Source of the DNA: Candidatus Chlorohelix allophototropha
GTDB lineage: Bacteria > Chloroflexota > Chloroflexia > Chloroheliales > Chloroheliaceae
Length of the DNA: 64,000 nucleotides
Assembly (NCBI RefSeq): GCF_030389965.1
Contig: NZ_CP128400.1
Location: forward strand, 868,001-932,000
Reading direction: 5' to 3'
A model generated the notes under the pieces. It did not search any database. It was given only the letters and a program-made list of their open reading frames with translations, and was not told the origin of the DNA. The first letter of the stretch is position 1. Each line of letters opens with the position of its first letter. Below are positions 8,955 to 17,766 of the stretch, one piece after another. A program made the translations under genes and the position numbers.

Positions 8955-9908
8955 ATGATTAAATCTAACCATATAGAAATCGTTGTGGTGGGTAGCCTAA
9001 ACATGGATTTGGTGGTGCGCTCGCCCCATTTGCCTATTCCCGGAGAAACAATAATCGGAAACAGTTTCGCCACTTACGAAGGGGGCAAAGGGTTTAATCA
9101 GGCAATTGCCGCCCGTAGAGCAGGAGGACAGGTGGCTTTTGTCGGCAAGGTCGGGCGCGATGGTTTTGGTGACAGGTTCGTAGCCGCCCTTGATCGAGAA
9201 GGCATCTCACGCGATTTCGTGACGAGGGGCAAAAACAGCACCGGAATCGGCAATGTATGGGTAGGCGAGGACGGCGCGAACAAAATCATCGTAGTGCCGG
9301 GTACGAATAACGAGGTTACGCCCGAAGATGTGGAGGCTGCTTCCGAACTGCTCGCAAGCGCGTGGGTGTTGCTGTTGCAACTTGAAATTCCGATAGCAAC
9401 TTGTACTAGAGCCGCCCAATTGGTAAGGCGCGGCGGCGGCAAAGTGCTTTTAACGGCTGCGCCCGTACCAACCCAACCGCTACCTAGCGAACTGTTCGAA
9501 GCGATTAGCCTGCTGCTGGTCAACGAAACTGAAGTGCGCCAGATGGCAACCTTACTAGGCTTGCCCGCTTTCAATGAAGGGCAAGAAGTCGAGGCGGGAC
9601 GCGCTATCCTCGCGCAAGTCGGTTCAAGCCTTGAAGGAATCGTGATTACGCTTGGTAGTAAAGGCGCGTTGTGGCTCTCTACGCAGCAAGTAGAACATAT
9701 AGATAGCTTCAAGGTAAAAGCGATTGATACCACCGCTGCCGGAGATACCTTTACCGGAGCGTTGGCAGTAGGGTTACAGCGTGGCTTGCCCGTACCTGAG
9801 CTATTGCGCTTTGCCAACGCTGCGGGGGCGCTTTCGGTCACCCGCGAAGGGGCATATCCTTCCATTCCCTTTGAGGCTGAGATTGAACGCTTGCTGGCAA
9901 ACGGTTAG
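8955..9908 (+). CDS. rbsK: ribokinase, PfkB family
   Basis: 317 residues. The N-terminal PfkB signature is visible as VVGSLNMDLVV with the substrate-binding GGKGFNQAIAA segment. The C-terminal signature is DTTAAGDTFTGALAVGL, containing the catalytic Asp. Ribokinase phosphorylates D-ribose with ATP to ribose-5-phosphate in the cytosol. GAGGGAAAGG precedes the ATG. It is transcribed alone, divergently from the GH5 gene, with about 110 bases for two promoters. No ribose transporter lies nearby, and a related sugar kinase specificity cannot be excluded. Confidence 0.9.
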   Translation: MIKSNHIEIVVVGSLNMDLVVRSPHLPIPGETIIGNSFATYEGGKGFNQAIAARRAGGQVAFVGKVGRDGFGDRFVAALDREGISRDFVTRGKNSTGIGNVWVGEDGANKIIVVPGTNNEVTPEDVEAASELLASAWVLLLQLEIPIATCTRAAQLVRRGGGKVLLTAAPVPTQPLPSELFEAISLLLVNETEVRQMATLLGLPAFNEGQEVEAGRAILAQVGSSLEGIVITLGSKGALWLSTQQVEHIDSFKVKAIDTTAAGDTFTGALAVGLQRGLPVPELLRFANAAGALSVTREGAYPSIPFEAEIERLLANG

Positions 9909-9969
9909 GCTTTCCCCCCGAATTTAGGCGATGAGCTTGAGTCAAAGCCCTATATAACTTTGCTTTTCT

Positions 9970-10003
9970 AATAATAAATTGTTTGTTATTATTGTAATAA
10001 TAA
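9970..10003 (+). promoter_or_regulatory. triple AATAATAA palindromic array before the restriction-modification gene
   Basis: AATAATAA, an 8-base spacer, TTATTATT, a 2-base spacer, then AATAATAA. Each neighbouring pair forms an 8-bp perfect inverted repeat. The array ends 25 bases upstream of the ATG of the type IIG gene, where an operator would overlap the promoter. No controller (C) protein gene is present. The site could also be simple AT richness. Confidence 0.4.
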
Positions 10004-10028
10004 TTTTATCCTATTGGAAAAGAGAACA

Positions 10029-12980
10029 ATGAACAATCTGAATGACGTTGCTCAACTGGTCGCTAAATTTAAAAATGAAAATCATATTTTTACCGACCCC
10101 TCTTTTAAGGAAATGCAACTGCGTACCCAGTTTCTAGACCCTTTCTTTGAGGCGTTAGGGTGGGATGTGCGAGGAGTAGGTAGCCTGAGTGAAGTGGTAG
10201 TGGAAGACCCCATCACCATTGACGGCAAGAAGAAATCTATTGATTATAGCTTCAAAATCGGGGATAAGCGCAAGTTTCTGGTTGAAGCCAAGAAACCCTC
10301 TGTTGCCCTGAAAACCGATGATACTGCCGCTTTTCAGTTGCGGCGTTATGCTTGGAACGCTTCGTTACCGCTTGGTATCCTCACCGATTTCGAGGAATTT
10401 TCTATTTACGACTGCCGCATAAAACCTGAGTTGAGCGATCATGCAAACGTAGCGCGTCTCAGCTATTACAGGTTTGAGCAATATGAGGATAAGTGGTCGG
10501 AAATATATAACCTTTTCTCCAGAGAAGCGGTAGTAGAAGGTAAACTCGATGCCTATATCGAGGCTAATCAGTCTAAAAAGGGCTACCAGACGGTTGATAC
10601 CGCTTTCCTGAAGGATATAGAGCGTTGGCGCGAGGCTTTGGCTAAGGATATTGCGGCGCGTAACCCTCACCTGAACCAAAGCGATTTGAATTTCGCGGTG
10701 CAGGCTACCCTTGACCGCCTTATTTTCCTGCGTATCTGTGAAGACCGAGAGATTGAGCCTTACGAGCGGCTTTACAGGCTCAGCGAAGAGAAAAACATTT
10801 ACCAGCGTTTGACCGATTATTTTCAGGAAGCGGACGACCGCTATAATTCCGGGCTGTTCCATTTCAAAAAGGATGAACGCCCTGACGGTGAGCGGGATGG
10901 CTACACTTTGGGCATGAAAATCGGCGATGATACGCTGCGCCCGATTATTCAGAACCTTTACTGGCCCAACATCTACGCTTTTTCCATTATTCCGGTGGAA
11001 ATCTTGGGGCAGGTTTACGAGCAATTTCTCGGCAAGGTTATTACGCTGGATTCCGCGCATATCGCCAAGGTGGAGGAAAAACCGGAGGTACGCAAAGCGG
11101 GTGGGGTTTATTATACTCCCGCTTATATTGTGGATTATATCGTTAAGAATACCGTTGGTAAGTTGCTGGAGGGCAAGACTCCCGAAGAAGCGGCGGCGTT
11201 GAAGCTGGTTGACCCGGCTTGCGGTTCTGGCTCTTTCTTGTTGGGCGCGTATCGCTACCTGTTGGAGTGGTATCTGGAGCAATACCAGAAATTCCCCAAG
11301 AAATACGGCAAGAAATTTGCGCCGGGCAGAACTGACCGATTGAGCAACATCGAGAAGAAGCAAATCCTGCTCAACAATATTTACGGGGTGGATATTGACC
11401 CGCAAGCGGTGGAAGTTACCAAACTTTCGCTGATGTTGAAAGCTTTGGAAGGCGAGACGAGCGATGGAATTAAGCAGTTGCGCATGCTACGCGAACGCGC
11501 CCTGCCCGATTTGAGCCACAATATTAAGTGCGGCAATTCCCTGATTGGAATGGATTTTCTGGAGCAGCACAAGGATTTGAGCCGCGATGAGTTCCGGCAC
11601 ATTAATCCTTTCGACTGGCAAGCGGCTTTCCCTGCCGTTTTCAAGCAGGGCGGTTTCGATGCGGTGATTGGCAATCCACCTTATGTTAGACAGGAAAGTT
11701 TGGGAGAATATAAATCTTATTTTCAACAAAATTATAAAGTTTATCATGGTACGGCTGACCTATATACTTATTTCTTTGAAAGGGGAGTTTCGTTACTGCG
11801 CCCGCAAGGATTCTTTAGCATTATTGTAGCTAACAAGTGGATGAGAGCGAATTATGGTGAACCGCTGCGAATTTGGCTTAAACAGCAACACATTAACGAA
11901 ATTTTGGATTTTGGAGACTTGCAAGTATTTCATAAAGCCACAACTTATATTTGTATAATTTGCTTACAAAATGAAGCGAAGAACCCTGTCATTAAAGTAA
12001 CAGAAGTAAAAACACTTGGATTTCCAAGTTTAGAAGAATATGTTAACAAAAATCAATATGAGTATAGGCAAGACTCTCTTGAAGATAAAGGGTGGTCATT
12101 AGGAAATAGCCAAAGGCAAAAACTTCTTGCAAAAATGCAAATTGGTATGCCATTTGGCAAGTATGTGCATGGTATCATTTATCGTGGAGTCCTTACTGGA
12201 TTAGATAAGGCATTTGTTATCACTAAAGAAATTAAAGAGCAAATTATTAACCAACAACCAAGTAGTACAGAACTAATAAAACCTTATTTAGCAGGAAGAG
12301 ATGTAAAAAGATACAAACAACCAGCAAGTGATAGATACCTGATACTAATACCCTATGGTTGGACACGTAAACATCTTGACAAAGATGTAGATGCTTGGGA
12401 ATGGCTAGAAAAAAACTACCCTTTTATTGCTGCTCATTTAAAACCATTTAGTGAGGAAGCACAAAAACGTTATGATAAAGGTGAATATTGGTGGGAATTA
12501 AGACCTTGTGACTACTACTCTGAATTTGAGAAACCAAAAATTCACTACCTAAAATTTCAAGTCAAACCAGCTTTCACGTATGACAATGAGGGATTCTATT
12601 GTAATAGTGCAGTTTTCGTAATACCTAAGAATGATTTATATCTATTAGGTATCCTTAATTCTAAATTAGGATGGTTTCTAATATCGAGTTATTGCACTCA
12701 AATTCAAAATGGCTATCAGCTAATCTTTAAATATATGCAACAACTCCCCATCCGCACCATCAATTTCGATGACCCTGCCGACAAAGCGCGGCACGATAAA
12801 ATGGTGGGGCTGGTAGAGCGCATGCTGGATTTGCACAAGCAATTGGCTACCAGCTATTCCCCCCATGACAAAACCTTCCTGCAAAACCAAATCAGCCAAA
12901 CCGACCGCCAAATAGACGCGCTGGTGTACGAACTCTACGACCTGAGCGCAGAAGAAATCAAAATCGTGGAGGGGCAATAA
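10029..12980 (+). CDS. type IIG restriction-modification enzyme (Eco57I-like)
   Basis: A single chain of 983 residues. The N-terminal nuclease has the PD-(D/E)xK pattern D72...E86-x-K88 (FLVEAKKPS). The gamma-class N6-adenine methyltransferase follows, with motif I DPACGSGSFLLGAY near residue 394 and motif IV NPPYV near 549. The C-terminal part is a TaqI-type recognition domain ending in a helical spacer. Such enzymes both methylate and cut their own site and need no partner subunit. The ATG is preferred over an upstream TTG because GGAAAAGAGA precedes it. Codons from about 11690 to 12730 are visibly more AT-rich than either flank, which suggests a swapped specificity segment. Confidence 0.9.
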   Translation: MNNLNDVAQLVAKFKNENHIFTDPSFKEMQLRTQFLDPFFEALGWDVRGVGSLSEVVVEDPITIDGKKKSIDYSFKIGDKRKFLVEAKKPSVALKTDDTAAFQLRRYAWNASLPLGILTDFEEFSIYDCRIKPELSDHANVARLSYYRFEQYEDKWSEIYNLFSREAVVEGKLDAYIEANQSKKGYQTVDTAFLKDIERWREALAKDIAARNPHLNQSDLNFAVQATLDRLIFLRICEDREIEPYERLYRLSEEKNIYQRLTDYFQEADDRYNSGLFHFKKDERPDGERDGYTLGMKIGDDTLRPIIQNLYWPNIYAFSIIPVEILGQVYEQFLGKVITLDSAHIAKVEEKPEVRKAGGVYYTPAYIVDYIVKNTVGKLLEGKTPEEAAALKLVDPACGSGSFLLGAYRYLLEWYLEQYQKFPKKYGKKFAPGRTDRLSNIEKKQILLNNIYGVDIDPQAVEVTKLSLMLKALEGETSDGIKQLRMLRERALPDLSHNIKCGNSLIGMDFLEQHKDLSRDEFRHINPFDWQAAFPAVFKQGGFDAVIGNPPYVRQESLGEYKSYFQQNYKVYHGTADLYTYFFERGVSLLRPQGFFSIIVANKWMRANYGEPLRIWLKQQHINEILDFGDLQVFHKATTYICIICLQNEAKNPVIKVTEVKTLGFPSLEEYVNKNQYEYRQDSLEDKGWSLGNSQRQKLLAKMQIGMPFGKYVHGIIYRGVLTGLDKAFVITKEIKEQIINQQPSSTELIKPYLAGRDVKRYKQPASDRYLILIPYGWTRKHLDKDVDAWEWLEKNYPFIAAHLKPFSEEAQKRYDKGEYWWELRPCDYYSEFEKPKIHYLKFQVKPAFTYDNEGFYCNSAVFVIPKNDLYLLGILNSKLGWFLISSYCTQIQNGYQLIFKYMQQLPIRTINFDDPADKARHDKMVGLVERMLDLHKQLATSYSPHDKTFLQNQISQTDRQIDALVYELYDLSAEEIKIVEGQ

Positions 12981-12984
12981 CCCG

Positions 12985-13110
12985 CGTTGGGTGACAGGGG
13001 GTAAAGGGCGACTCACCTGCCTGTGCCCTGAAAGGGTATGCCCCGAATGGGGTAAGCGTCGCCCCTACGGGAAACGGAGTTCGGGTTCGTAGGGGCGCAG
13101 CTCGATGCGC
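12985..13110. repeat. chain of GC-rich intergenic palindromes
   Basis: Within the 219-base gap after the type IIG gene lie nested inverted repeats: CCCTGAAAGGG, CCCCGAATGGGG, and a 10-bp pair CGCCCCTACG / CGTAGGGGCG separated by 18 bases. The last arm runs into GCAGCTCGATGCGCCCGCG. The block is far more GC-rich than its surroundings and looks like a dispersed intergenic repeat. It may also act as the bidirectional terminator between the convergent genes. Confidence 0.5.
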
Positions 13111-13199
13111 CCGCGTTTGATAGTGAAATCTGGTAGATTTACCCCAATCCTCGTTTTACGGATTTAATTGTTAATCTTCATAAGCCCCTTGTTACCGCT

Positions 13200-14174
13200 T
13201 TAAGGCACAATCACCAGTTTGCCGACCACCTTGCGATTCAACATCTCGTTTAAGGCTTCGGCGGCATGCTCCAGCGAATATGTGCCGGAGATGTGCGGTT
13301 TCAGCTTGCCTTCCAAATACCATTGCAACAACTCGCGTAAGTCAGCGGCATTTTGCTTAGGTTCGCGCTCGGTGAAAGAACCCCAGAATACCCCCACAAT
13401 GTCGCAGCCCTTGAGCAAAGCAAGGTTTAAGGGGATGCGCGGAATGTCGCCCGCCGCGAAACCAACCACCAGATAACGCCCGCGCCAGCCAATGCTACGC
13501 AACGCTGCTTCGCTGAAATTGCCGCCCACCGGGTCGTAAATCACATCGGGACCCTTCCCGGCGGTTAGCTCCTTGATTTTCTCGCGTAGGTCATCGGTGG
13601 CATAGTTTATGGTAGCGTCCGCGCCATGCTGCACACAATACGTCAGCTTTTCGTCAGTGGAAGCTGCCGCGATTACCTTCGCCCCCAACGCCTTACCGAT
13701 TTCAATTGCGGCTATTCCAACGCCACCCGCCGCCCCCAAAACCAGCAGGGTTTCACCCGCCTTTAATCTGCCTCTATCTTTCAAGGCATGGTGTGAAGTG
13801 CCATAGGTTAAGACGAAAGCGGAGGCAATGGTAAAATCCATTCCTTCAGGCATCGGAATCAGCTTGGTACTATCGCACAGAGCTTCGGTGGCAAAGCCGC
13901 CCCACCCGGTAAAAGCAATTACCCGGTCGCCCACATTGTAATGGGTAACGCCCTCGCCCACCTCCTTCACAATTCCGGCTACTTCGCTGCCCGGCGCGAA
14001 GGGTAGCGGCGGCTTGAACTGGTATTTGCCCTGAATAATCAGCGTATCGGGGAAATTCACCCCACAGGCTTTTACCTCAATTACCACCTGCCCCTTGCCT
14101 GCTTTAAGCGACTCAACCTCACGCAGTACCAAACTTTCAGGTGTTCCATACTGCTCGCACAGCAACGCCTTCAT
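13200..14174 (-). CDS. NADPH:quinone oxidoreductase-like MDR enzyme
   Basis: 324 residues, the usual length of zinc-free medium-chain dehydrogenases of the QOR type. The GroES-like half has KACGVNFPDTLIIQG and FAPGSEVAGIV. The Rossmann half has the nucleotide loop VLGAAGGVGIAAIEIG. The cysteines of structural and catalytic zinc sites are absent. These cytosolic enzymes reduce quinones or enones with NADPH. A strong site (GGGGGAGAGGAT) precedes the ATG. The gene is divergent from the thioesterase that follows. The physiological substrate is open. Confidence 0.88.
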   Translation of the reverse strand: MKALLCEQYGTPESLVLREVESLKAGKGQVVIEVKACGVNFPDTLIIQGKYQFKPPLPFAPGSEVAGIVKEVGEGVTHYNVGDRVIAFTGWGGFATEALCDSTKLIPMPEGMDFTIASAFVLTYGTSHHALKDRGRLKAGETLLVLGAAGGVGIAAIEIGKALGAKVIAAASTDEKLTYCVQHGADATINYATDDLREKIKELTAGKGPDVIYDPVGGNFSEAALRSIGWRGRYLVVGFAAGDIPRIPLNLALLKGCDIVGVFWGSFTEREPKQNAADLRELLQWYLEGKLKPHISGTYSLEHAAEALNEMLNRKVVGKLVIVP

Positions 14175-14269
14175 CCGCTTTATCCTCTCCCCCTTATGCT
14201 ATAATCCGCTTGAGACAAGGGGTTTAAACCCTTACTTGAAAATTCTATCTATGACAAACAGGCAGAAAA

Positions 14270-14695
14270 ATGACAGCTATTCATCCATACCTGAAAAATG
14301 ACCGTTACGCCCAATATTTAAATATAGAATTGCTTGAAGCTGCCAACGGCACTGCTAAAGCTACTATGCTAATCGAACCGCACCACCTCAACAGTCATGG
14401 CACAGTACATGGGGGCGCAATCTTTTCGCTGGCAGACGCAGTTCTCGCTGCCGCTTCCAATTCGCATGGCGTTGTTGCAGTCGCCATCAACGCGAATATA
14501 TCATACCTCAAAGCGGCTACTTCCGGTACACTCACCGCCATTGCCGAGGAAGTTTCGCTCAATGCCTCGTTAGGAGTGTACGATATTCGCGTTACAGCCG
14601 ATAGCGGCGAGTTAATCGCCAGTTTTCAGGGGATGGTTTATCGTAAGAAGGGGCGCACCATTGAATCGGCGCATAGTGAGCGCGTAGGCGATTAA
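14270..14695 (+). CDS. PaaI-type hotdog thioesterase
   Basis: 141 residues forming one hotdog domain. The signature HGTVHGGAIFSLADAVLAAA contains the catalytic Asp/His neighbourhood of PaaI-like acyl-CoA thioesterases. The opening HPYLKNDRYAQYLNIELLE is typical and supports the first ATG, although the Shine-Dalgarno is weak. These tetrameric enzymes hydrolyse aromatic or hydroxylated acyl-CoA esters. No phenylacetate genes are next to it, so the substrate is unassigned. It converges on the glycosyltransferase gene with only 2 bases between the stops. Confidence 0.88.
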   Translation: MTAIHPYLKNDRYAQYLNIELLEAANGTAKATMLIEPHHLNSHGTVHGGAIFSLADAVLAAASNSHGVVAVAINANISYLKAATSGTLTAIAEEVSLNASLGVYDIRVTADSGELIASFQGMVYRKKGRTIESAHSERVGD

Positions 14696-14697
14696 TT

Positions 14698-15843
14698 CTA
14701 GCGGACGATGCGCGAATAAGCCTTAAACACGCGCTCGGTCACGCACTCCCAAGTGAAATTATCCGTCACATATTGCCGTCCTGCCTTGCCCATTTGGGCT
14801 GCCATTGGTGGGTTGCACAGCACCTTGCCCAGCTTTTCCGCCAAATCAGCCGGGTTCTGTGGAGTATAGTGAAAACCTGTCTCGCCGTCTTTTACCACTT
14901 CGAGAAAGCCCCCAAAACGGCTTGCGACCAGCGGACGTTCGCACGCCGCCGCTTCGCACAGCGCGATACCAAAGGTTTCATTGGCAAAACTCGTACCGAC
15001 CACCACCTCGCTGATAGCGTAATAAGCAGGCAAAGCTTGGTTGGGTACTAACCCAAGCCACTCTATCTGATTAGCGATGCCCAATTTTTCCGCCAGCTTT
15101 TCAAGTTCAGGGCGATATTCGCCATCACCCGCCACCAGCAATCTCACTTTCAAGCCTTGCTCAGCCAATAACGGCAACGCCTCAATGAGATACTGTAAGC
15201 CTTTCCAGCGCACCAACCGCCCAACCCACATGATGATTTTCTCGCCGGGTTCAGCGTAGCGGTCGCGCAACTCAGGGTCTGGCTCACGCGGGGAAAAAAG
15301 CTTCACATCAATGCCGTTATAAACCACTTCTGGCATCAGCCCATAATGCGCCTGAATAGTCTCGGCGTTGTAGTGGCTGCACGAAACCGCCCCATCTAGC
15401 TTTTTGCTAAAGAGCCGATCAAAAGGGAAAAAATCCTTGCCATGACAACCGAAAAGAATTTTGCTGCCGCGCAGAAAGCGCGTCAATTTGGCAACAGGCA
15501 AATCATAGGGCTTCTGGATGTGCAAAATATCGTATTTCTCGCGCCAGAGCAGGGGCAAAGTGGCAACCGCAAACGAAAGTCGCTCTAACAGCTTGGTCAA
15601 GCCGTACTGTGTCCTAAGAATCGGCACGCGCCGCATCGCTTCCCGACTGATAAAAGGTCGCGTAATAATTCGGACACGCTCACCGGGAACAGAGGGAGTG
15701 AAATCCGGAGGACTCTTTCCACCGATTATGTCAACCTGTAAATCGGGATATTGCAAGGACAGATGCCGCGCCAGTTCCCACACAAAGCTCTCCACCCCGC
15801 CCGTCTTGGTGGTAGTAGTGACATTATAAAGCGCAATTTTCAC
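14698..15843 (-). CDS. glycosyltransferase family 4
   Basis: 381 residues with a GT-B fold. The N-terminal half begins IALYNVTTTTKTGGVESF, the donor-site half has VGRLVRWKGLQYLIEAL, and the nucleotide-sugar EX7E region is seen as SFANETFGIALCEAAACE. It transfers a sugar to a lipid or glycan acceptor, probably at the inner face of the membrane. The GTG start overlaps the stop of the upstream methyltransferase (GTGA), so the two are translationally coupled and probably modify the same surface glycan. Confidence 0.9.
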   Translation of the reverse strand: MKIALYNVTTTTKTGGVESFVWELARHLSLQYPDLQVDIIGGKSPPDFTPSVPGERVRIITRPFISREAMRRVPILRTQYGLTKLLERLSFAVATLPLLWREKYDILHIQKPYDLPVAKLTRFLRGSKILFGCHGKDFFPFDRLFSKKLDGAVSCSHYNAETIQAHYGLMPEVVYNGIDVKLFSPREPDPELRDRYAEPGEKIIMWVGRLVRWKGLQYLIEALPLLAEQGLKVRLLVAGDGEYRPELEKLAEKLGIANQIEWLGLVPNQALPAYYAISEVVVGTSFANETFGIALCEAAACERPLVASRFGGFLEVVKDGETGFHYTPQNPADLAEKLGKVLCNPPMAAQMGKAGRQYVTDNFTWECVTERVFKAYSRIVR

Positions 15844-16697
15844 CGCTTTATCACCATCAACTGGTAAGTACCTTTGTAGAAATAGCGATACAGTAGATAG
15901 ACCGGGCGCAATAGCCCGCTCTTTTTGAGCAAACCCTTCAAGCCGCTATAAGAACGGGAGGCAAGTTCCAGTTCTCCCAACTCGCGCATCCCGGTGAAGC
16001 CGTGTCGCGCCGTCAGGCTGGAAAGCTGGTCGTAGCGGTAATAGTGCATCTCGTCTAGAGTCTGACGGTCGCCAAAGCGAGAATTATCTTTATTGCGCCG
16101 CAGCAATTTCATAGCAGGTTCGGCAAAACGGCGCGGCAACCAGTTCACAAAGCGCACATGATAATGCGGGTCGCTGAAAGCAAAGCGGTTGATAGCGGTG
16201 ATAAAACACACCCCGCCCGGTTTCAGGCAGCGCGATATTTCGGAAAGCAATTTCTCCGGGTTCTGCACATGCTCAAGTACATCGAGGCACACTATATGGT
16301 CAAAATGAGCGTTGGGAAAGGGTAACGCCTCGCCTGCCCCGTTTACCGGGCTAAAATTCAGCTTGTAGCGCATACCCCGCAGGCGAGTTATACGACAGTA
16401 AGCGCGGTTGTAATCGTAGGGCTGCACCCGCGCCCCTTCCAACGCCAGCGCGGTGCTAAATCCGCCCATACCGCAGCCCAAATCCAGTATTTTCTTGCCG
16501 CGCAAATCATCTTTCAAGGTCGCTAGGCGCAAAAACAGACGCAGGGTATCCAGATTACGCGCTTGCTTCTTCTCCTGCCAGATACGCCCCTCGCGCCACT
16601 TGGCGAAATCGGGTCGCCACTTCATATGCGCAAGCCAAGGCTCTATTTCTGCTTCAAGTTGTTGGGTAATTTCTTTATCGGTCGGGGTAATGGTCAA
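15840..16697 (-). CDS. class I SAM-dependent methyltransferase
   Basis: 285 residues. The SAM-binding motif I is ILDLGCGMGGFSTALALEGA, and post-motif elements VCLDVLEHVQNPEKLLSEI and LKPGGVCFITAI are clear (Methyltransf_11 type). The start is TTG with AGAGGAG about 9 bases upstream. The stop overlaps the start of the glycosyltransferase gene. Methylation of a polysaccharide or lipid-linked sugar is the contextual guess; the acceptor is not shown by the sequence. Confidence 0.88.
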   Translation of the reverse strand: MTITPTDKEITQQLEAEIEPWLAHMKWRPDFAKWREGRIWQEKKQARNLDTLRLFLRLATLKDDLRGKKILDLGCGMGGFSTALALEGARVQPYDYNRAYCRITRLRGMRYKLNFSPVNGAGEALPFPNAHFDHIVCLDVLEHVQNPEKLLSEISRCLKPGGVCFITAINRFAFSDPHYHVRFVNWLPRRFAEPAMKLLRRNKDNSRFGDRQTLDEMHYYRYDQLSSLTARHGFTGMRELGELELASRSYSGLKGLLKKSGLLRPVYLLYRYFYKGTYQLMVIKR

Positions 16698-16739
16698 AAC
16701 ACAGCACTCCTCTATAATAATCTCACAAAAGGTCTTATT

Positions 16740-17186
16740 TCAAAATTTAACCAGCAACGCAACCACTAATATAAATAGAATCAGAATAACCACAGAAATT
16801 AGCGTAATTATCAGCGGGTTTATCGGCGGTTTTTTCTTTAGTGCGGCTTTAGGCGGAGAAAAAGAAGCCCCTGATTCGCCGACAGGTTGAGGGCTAGTAT
16901 TATTCTGTGCCGATGGTGTAGCTAAAACCCGCTTGGCTTCTTCAGCCTGCAACCATTGGCGGGCAGCAGGCAAGTCTGGATTATCCGGATTCAAACGCTC
17001 GGCACGCCGAATGAAGCTTTTAGAAGCAAGAATATCAGGGGAAGTGAACGCTATCCAAAGCATCAGATGGGTATCGGCAGGATATTTCATATGCAGTTGG
17101 TTAAGGGCTACATAGGCAGTTTCTTTCATGTCCGATTGTGCCATCGAAACTGCCTCATTAAAAATTTGCGAGTCTTCTGGAGTCAT
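16740..17186 (-). CDS. tail-anchored TPR-like membrane protein
   Basis: 148 residues. Residues 1-75 are helical with TPR-like spacing (ETAYVALNQLHMKYPADTHL and RRAERLNPDNPDLPAARQWL). A Pro/Ser-rich linker follows, then a single hydrophobic helix at the very C-terminus (LIITLISVVILILFILVVAL). The helical domain would face the cytoplasm. It begins 7 bases after the lipoprotein gene ends and belongs to the same minus-strand run. The function is unknown. Confidence 0.7.
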   Translation of the reverse strand: MTPEDSQIFNEAVSMAQSDMKETAYVALNQLHMKYPADTHLMLWIAFTSPDILASKSFIRRAERLNPDNPDLPAARQWLQAEEAKRVLATPSAQNNTSPQPVGESGASFSPPKAALKKKPPINPLIITLISVVILILFILVVALLVKF

Positions 17187-17193
17187 AGTTTTC

Positions 17194-17766
17194 TTAAGGC
17201 TGATTACTCAAATCCTGAAACTGAGCGGGGTCTTCCAGCAAAACCCCGCGTATATACAGGGTTACGCCGGGACGGATATAATTATTTACCGCTCCCCTGA
17301 CTCTGGTTTTTTTGCCCGTCAGCGATTTCAAGGTGTTAATATCAAACTTGCCCAAATCTTTGGTAAGTACTACTGCTTCTATACCAAGTTCAAAGCCCGA
17401 ATAATAGTTCAATACCAACCCCACCTCCGGCAAATACGGAATACCGCCAGATTTTTGAGGGGTGGTATTAACGCCAAGTAGCAACCCTTCGATACAGCTA
17501 TAGGTGTTGTACTCCAACTTATTGAAGCCAGCTACGCTCGCCACATTGATACACTCAAGCTCGGTGAAGGGCTTCGACACAGGCGTAGGCGCAATGGTTA
17601 ACGGCGCTTTGGTAGTATAGGGCGCAGGTGTGGTAATGATAGGTGTGACAAGCTGAGTAGCCATACCCGTTGTAGTAGGCGCTAGAGTAGCAGCCGTATC
17701 CCCGCAAGCTACCAGCAACAGAATCATTAACGCCAACATCATTGAGAAACTAGCTGTTTTCTTCAA
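17194..17766 (-). CDS. lipoprotein of unknown function
   Basis: About 190 residues from the TTG start that yields a classic signal (MKKTASFSMM..., lipobox LLVAC). A longer in-frame TTG at 17808 would overlap the ACT gene more and adds a charged, Cys-containing leader that fits a signal peptide less well. After the lipidated Cys comes a Thr/Pro-rich spacer of about 45 residues, then a compact domain with two further cysteines that may pair. Anchoring at the outer face of the membrane is expected. The start overlaps the end of the ACT gene by 17 bases, indicating coupling. Confidence 0.75.
   Translation of the reverse strand: MKKTASFSMMLALMILLLVACGDTAATLAPTTTGMATQLVTPIITTPAPYTTKAPLTIAPTPVSKPFTELECINVASVAGFNKLEYNTYSCIEGLLLGVNTTPQKSGGIPYLPEVGLVLNYYSGFELGIEAVVLTKDLGKFDINTLKSLTGKKTRVRGAVNNYIRPGVTLYIRGVLLEDPAQFQDLSNQP

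Noticed and set aside
9098-9865. 255-codon minus-strand frame opposite ribokinase
   Set aside because: Ser/Thr/Pro-rich shadow of the ribokinase codons; the plus-strand protein carries both PfkB signatures.
10365-11405. 346-codon minus-strand frame opposite the type IIG gene
   Set aside because: It lies wholly inside a strongly conserved methyltransferase/nuclease reading frame and has no recognisable motif.
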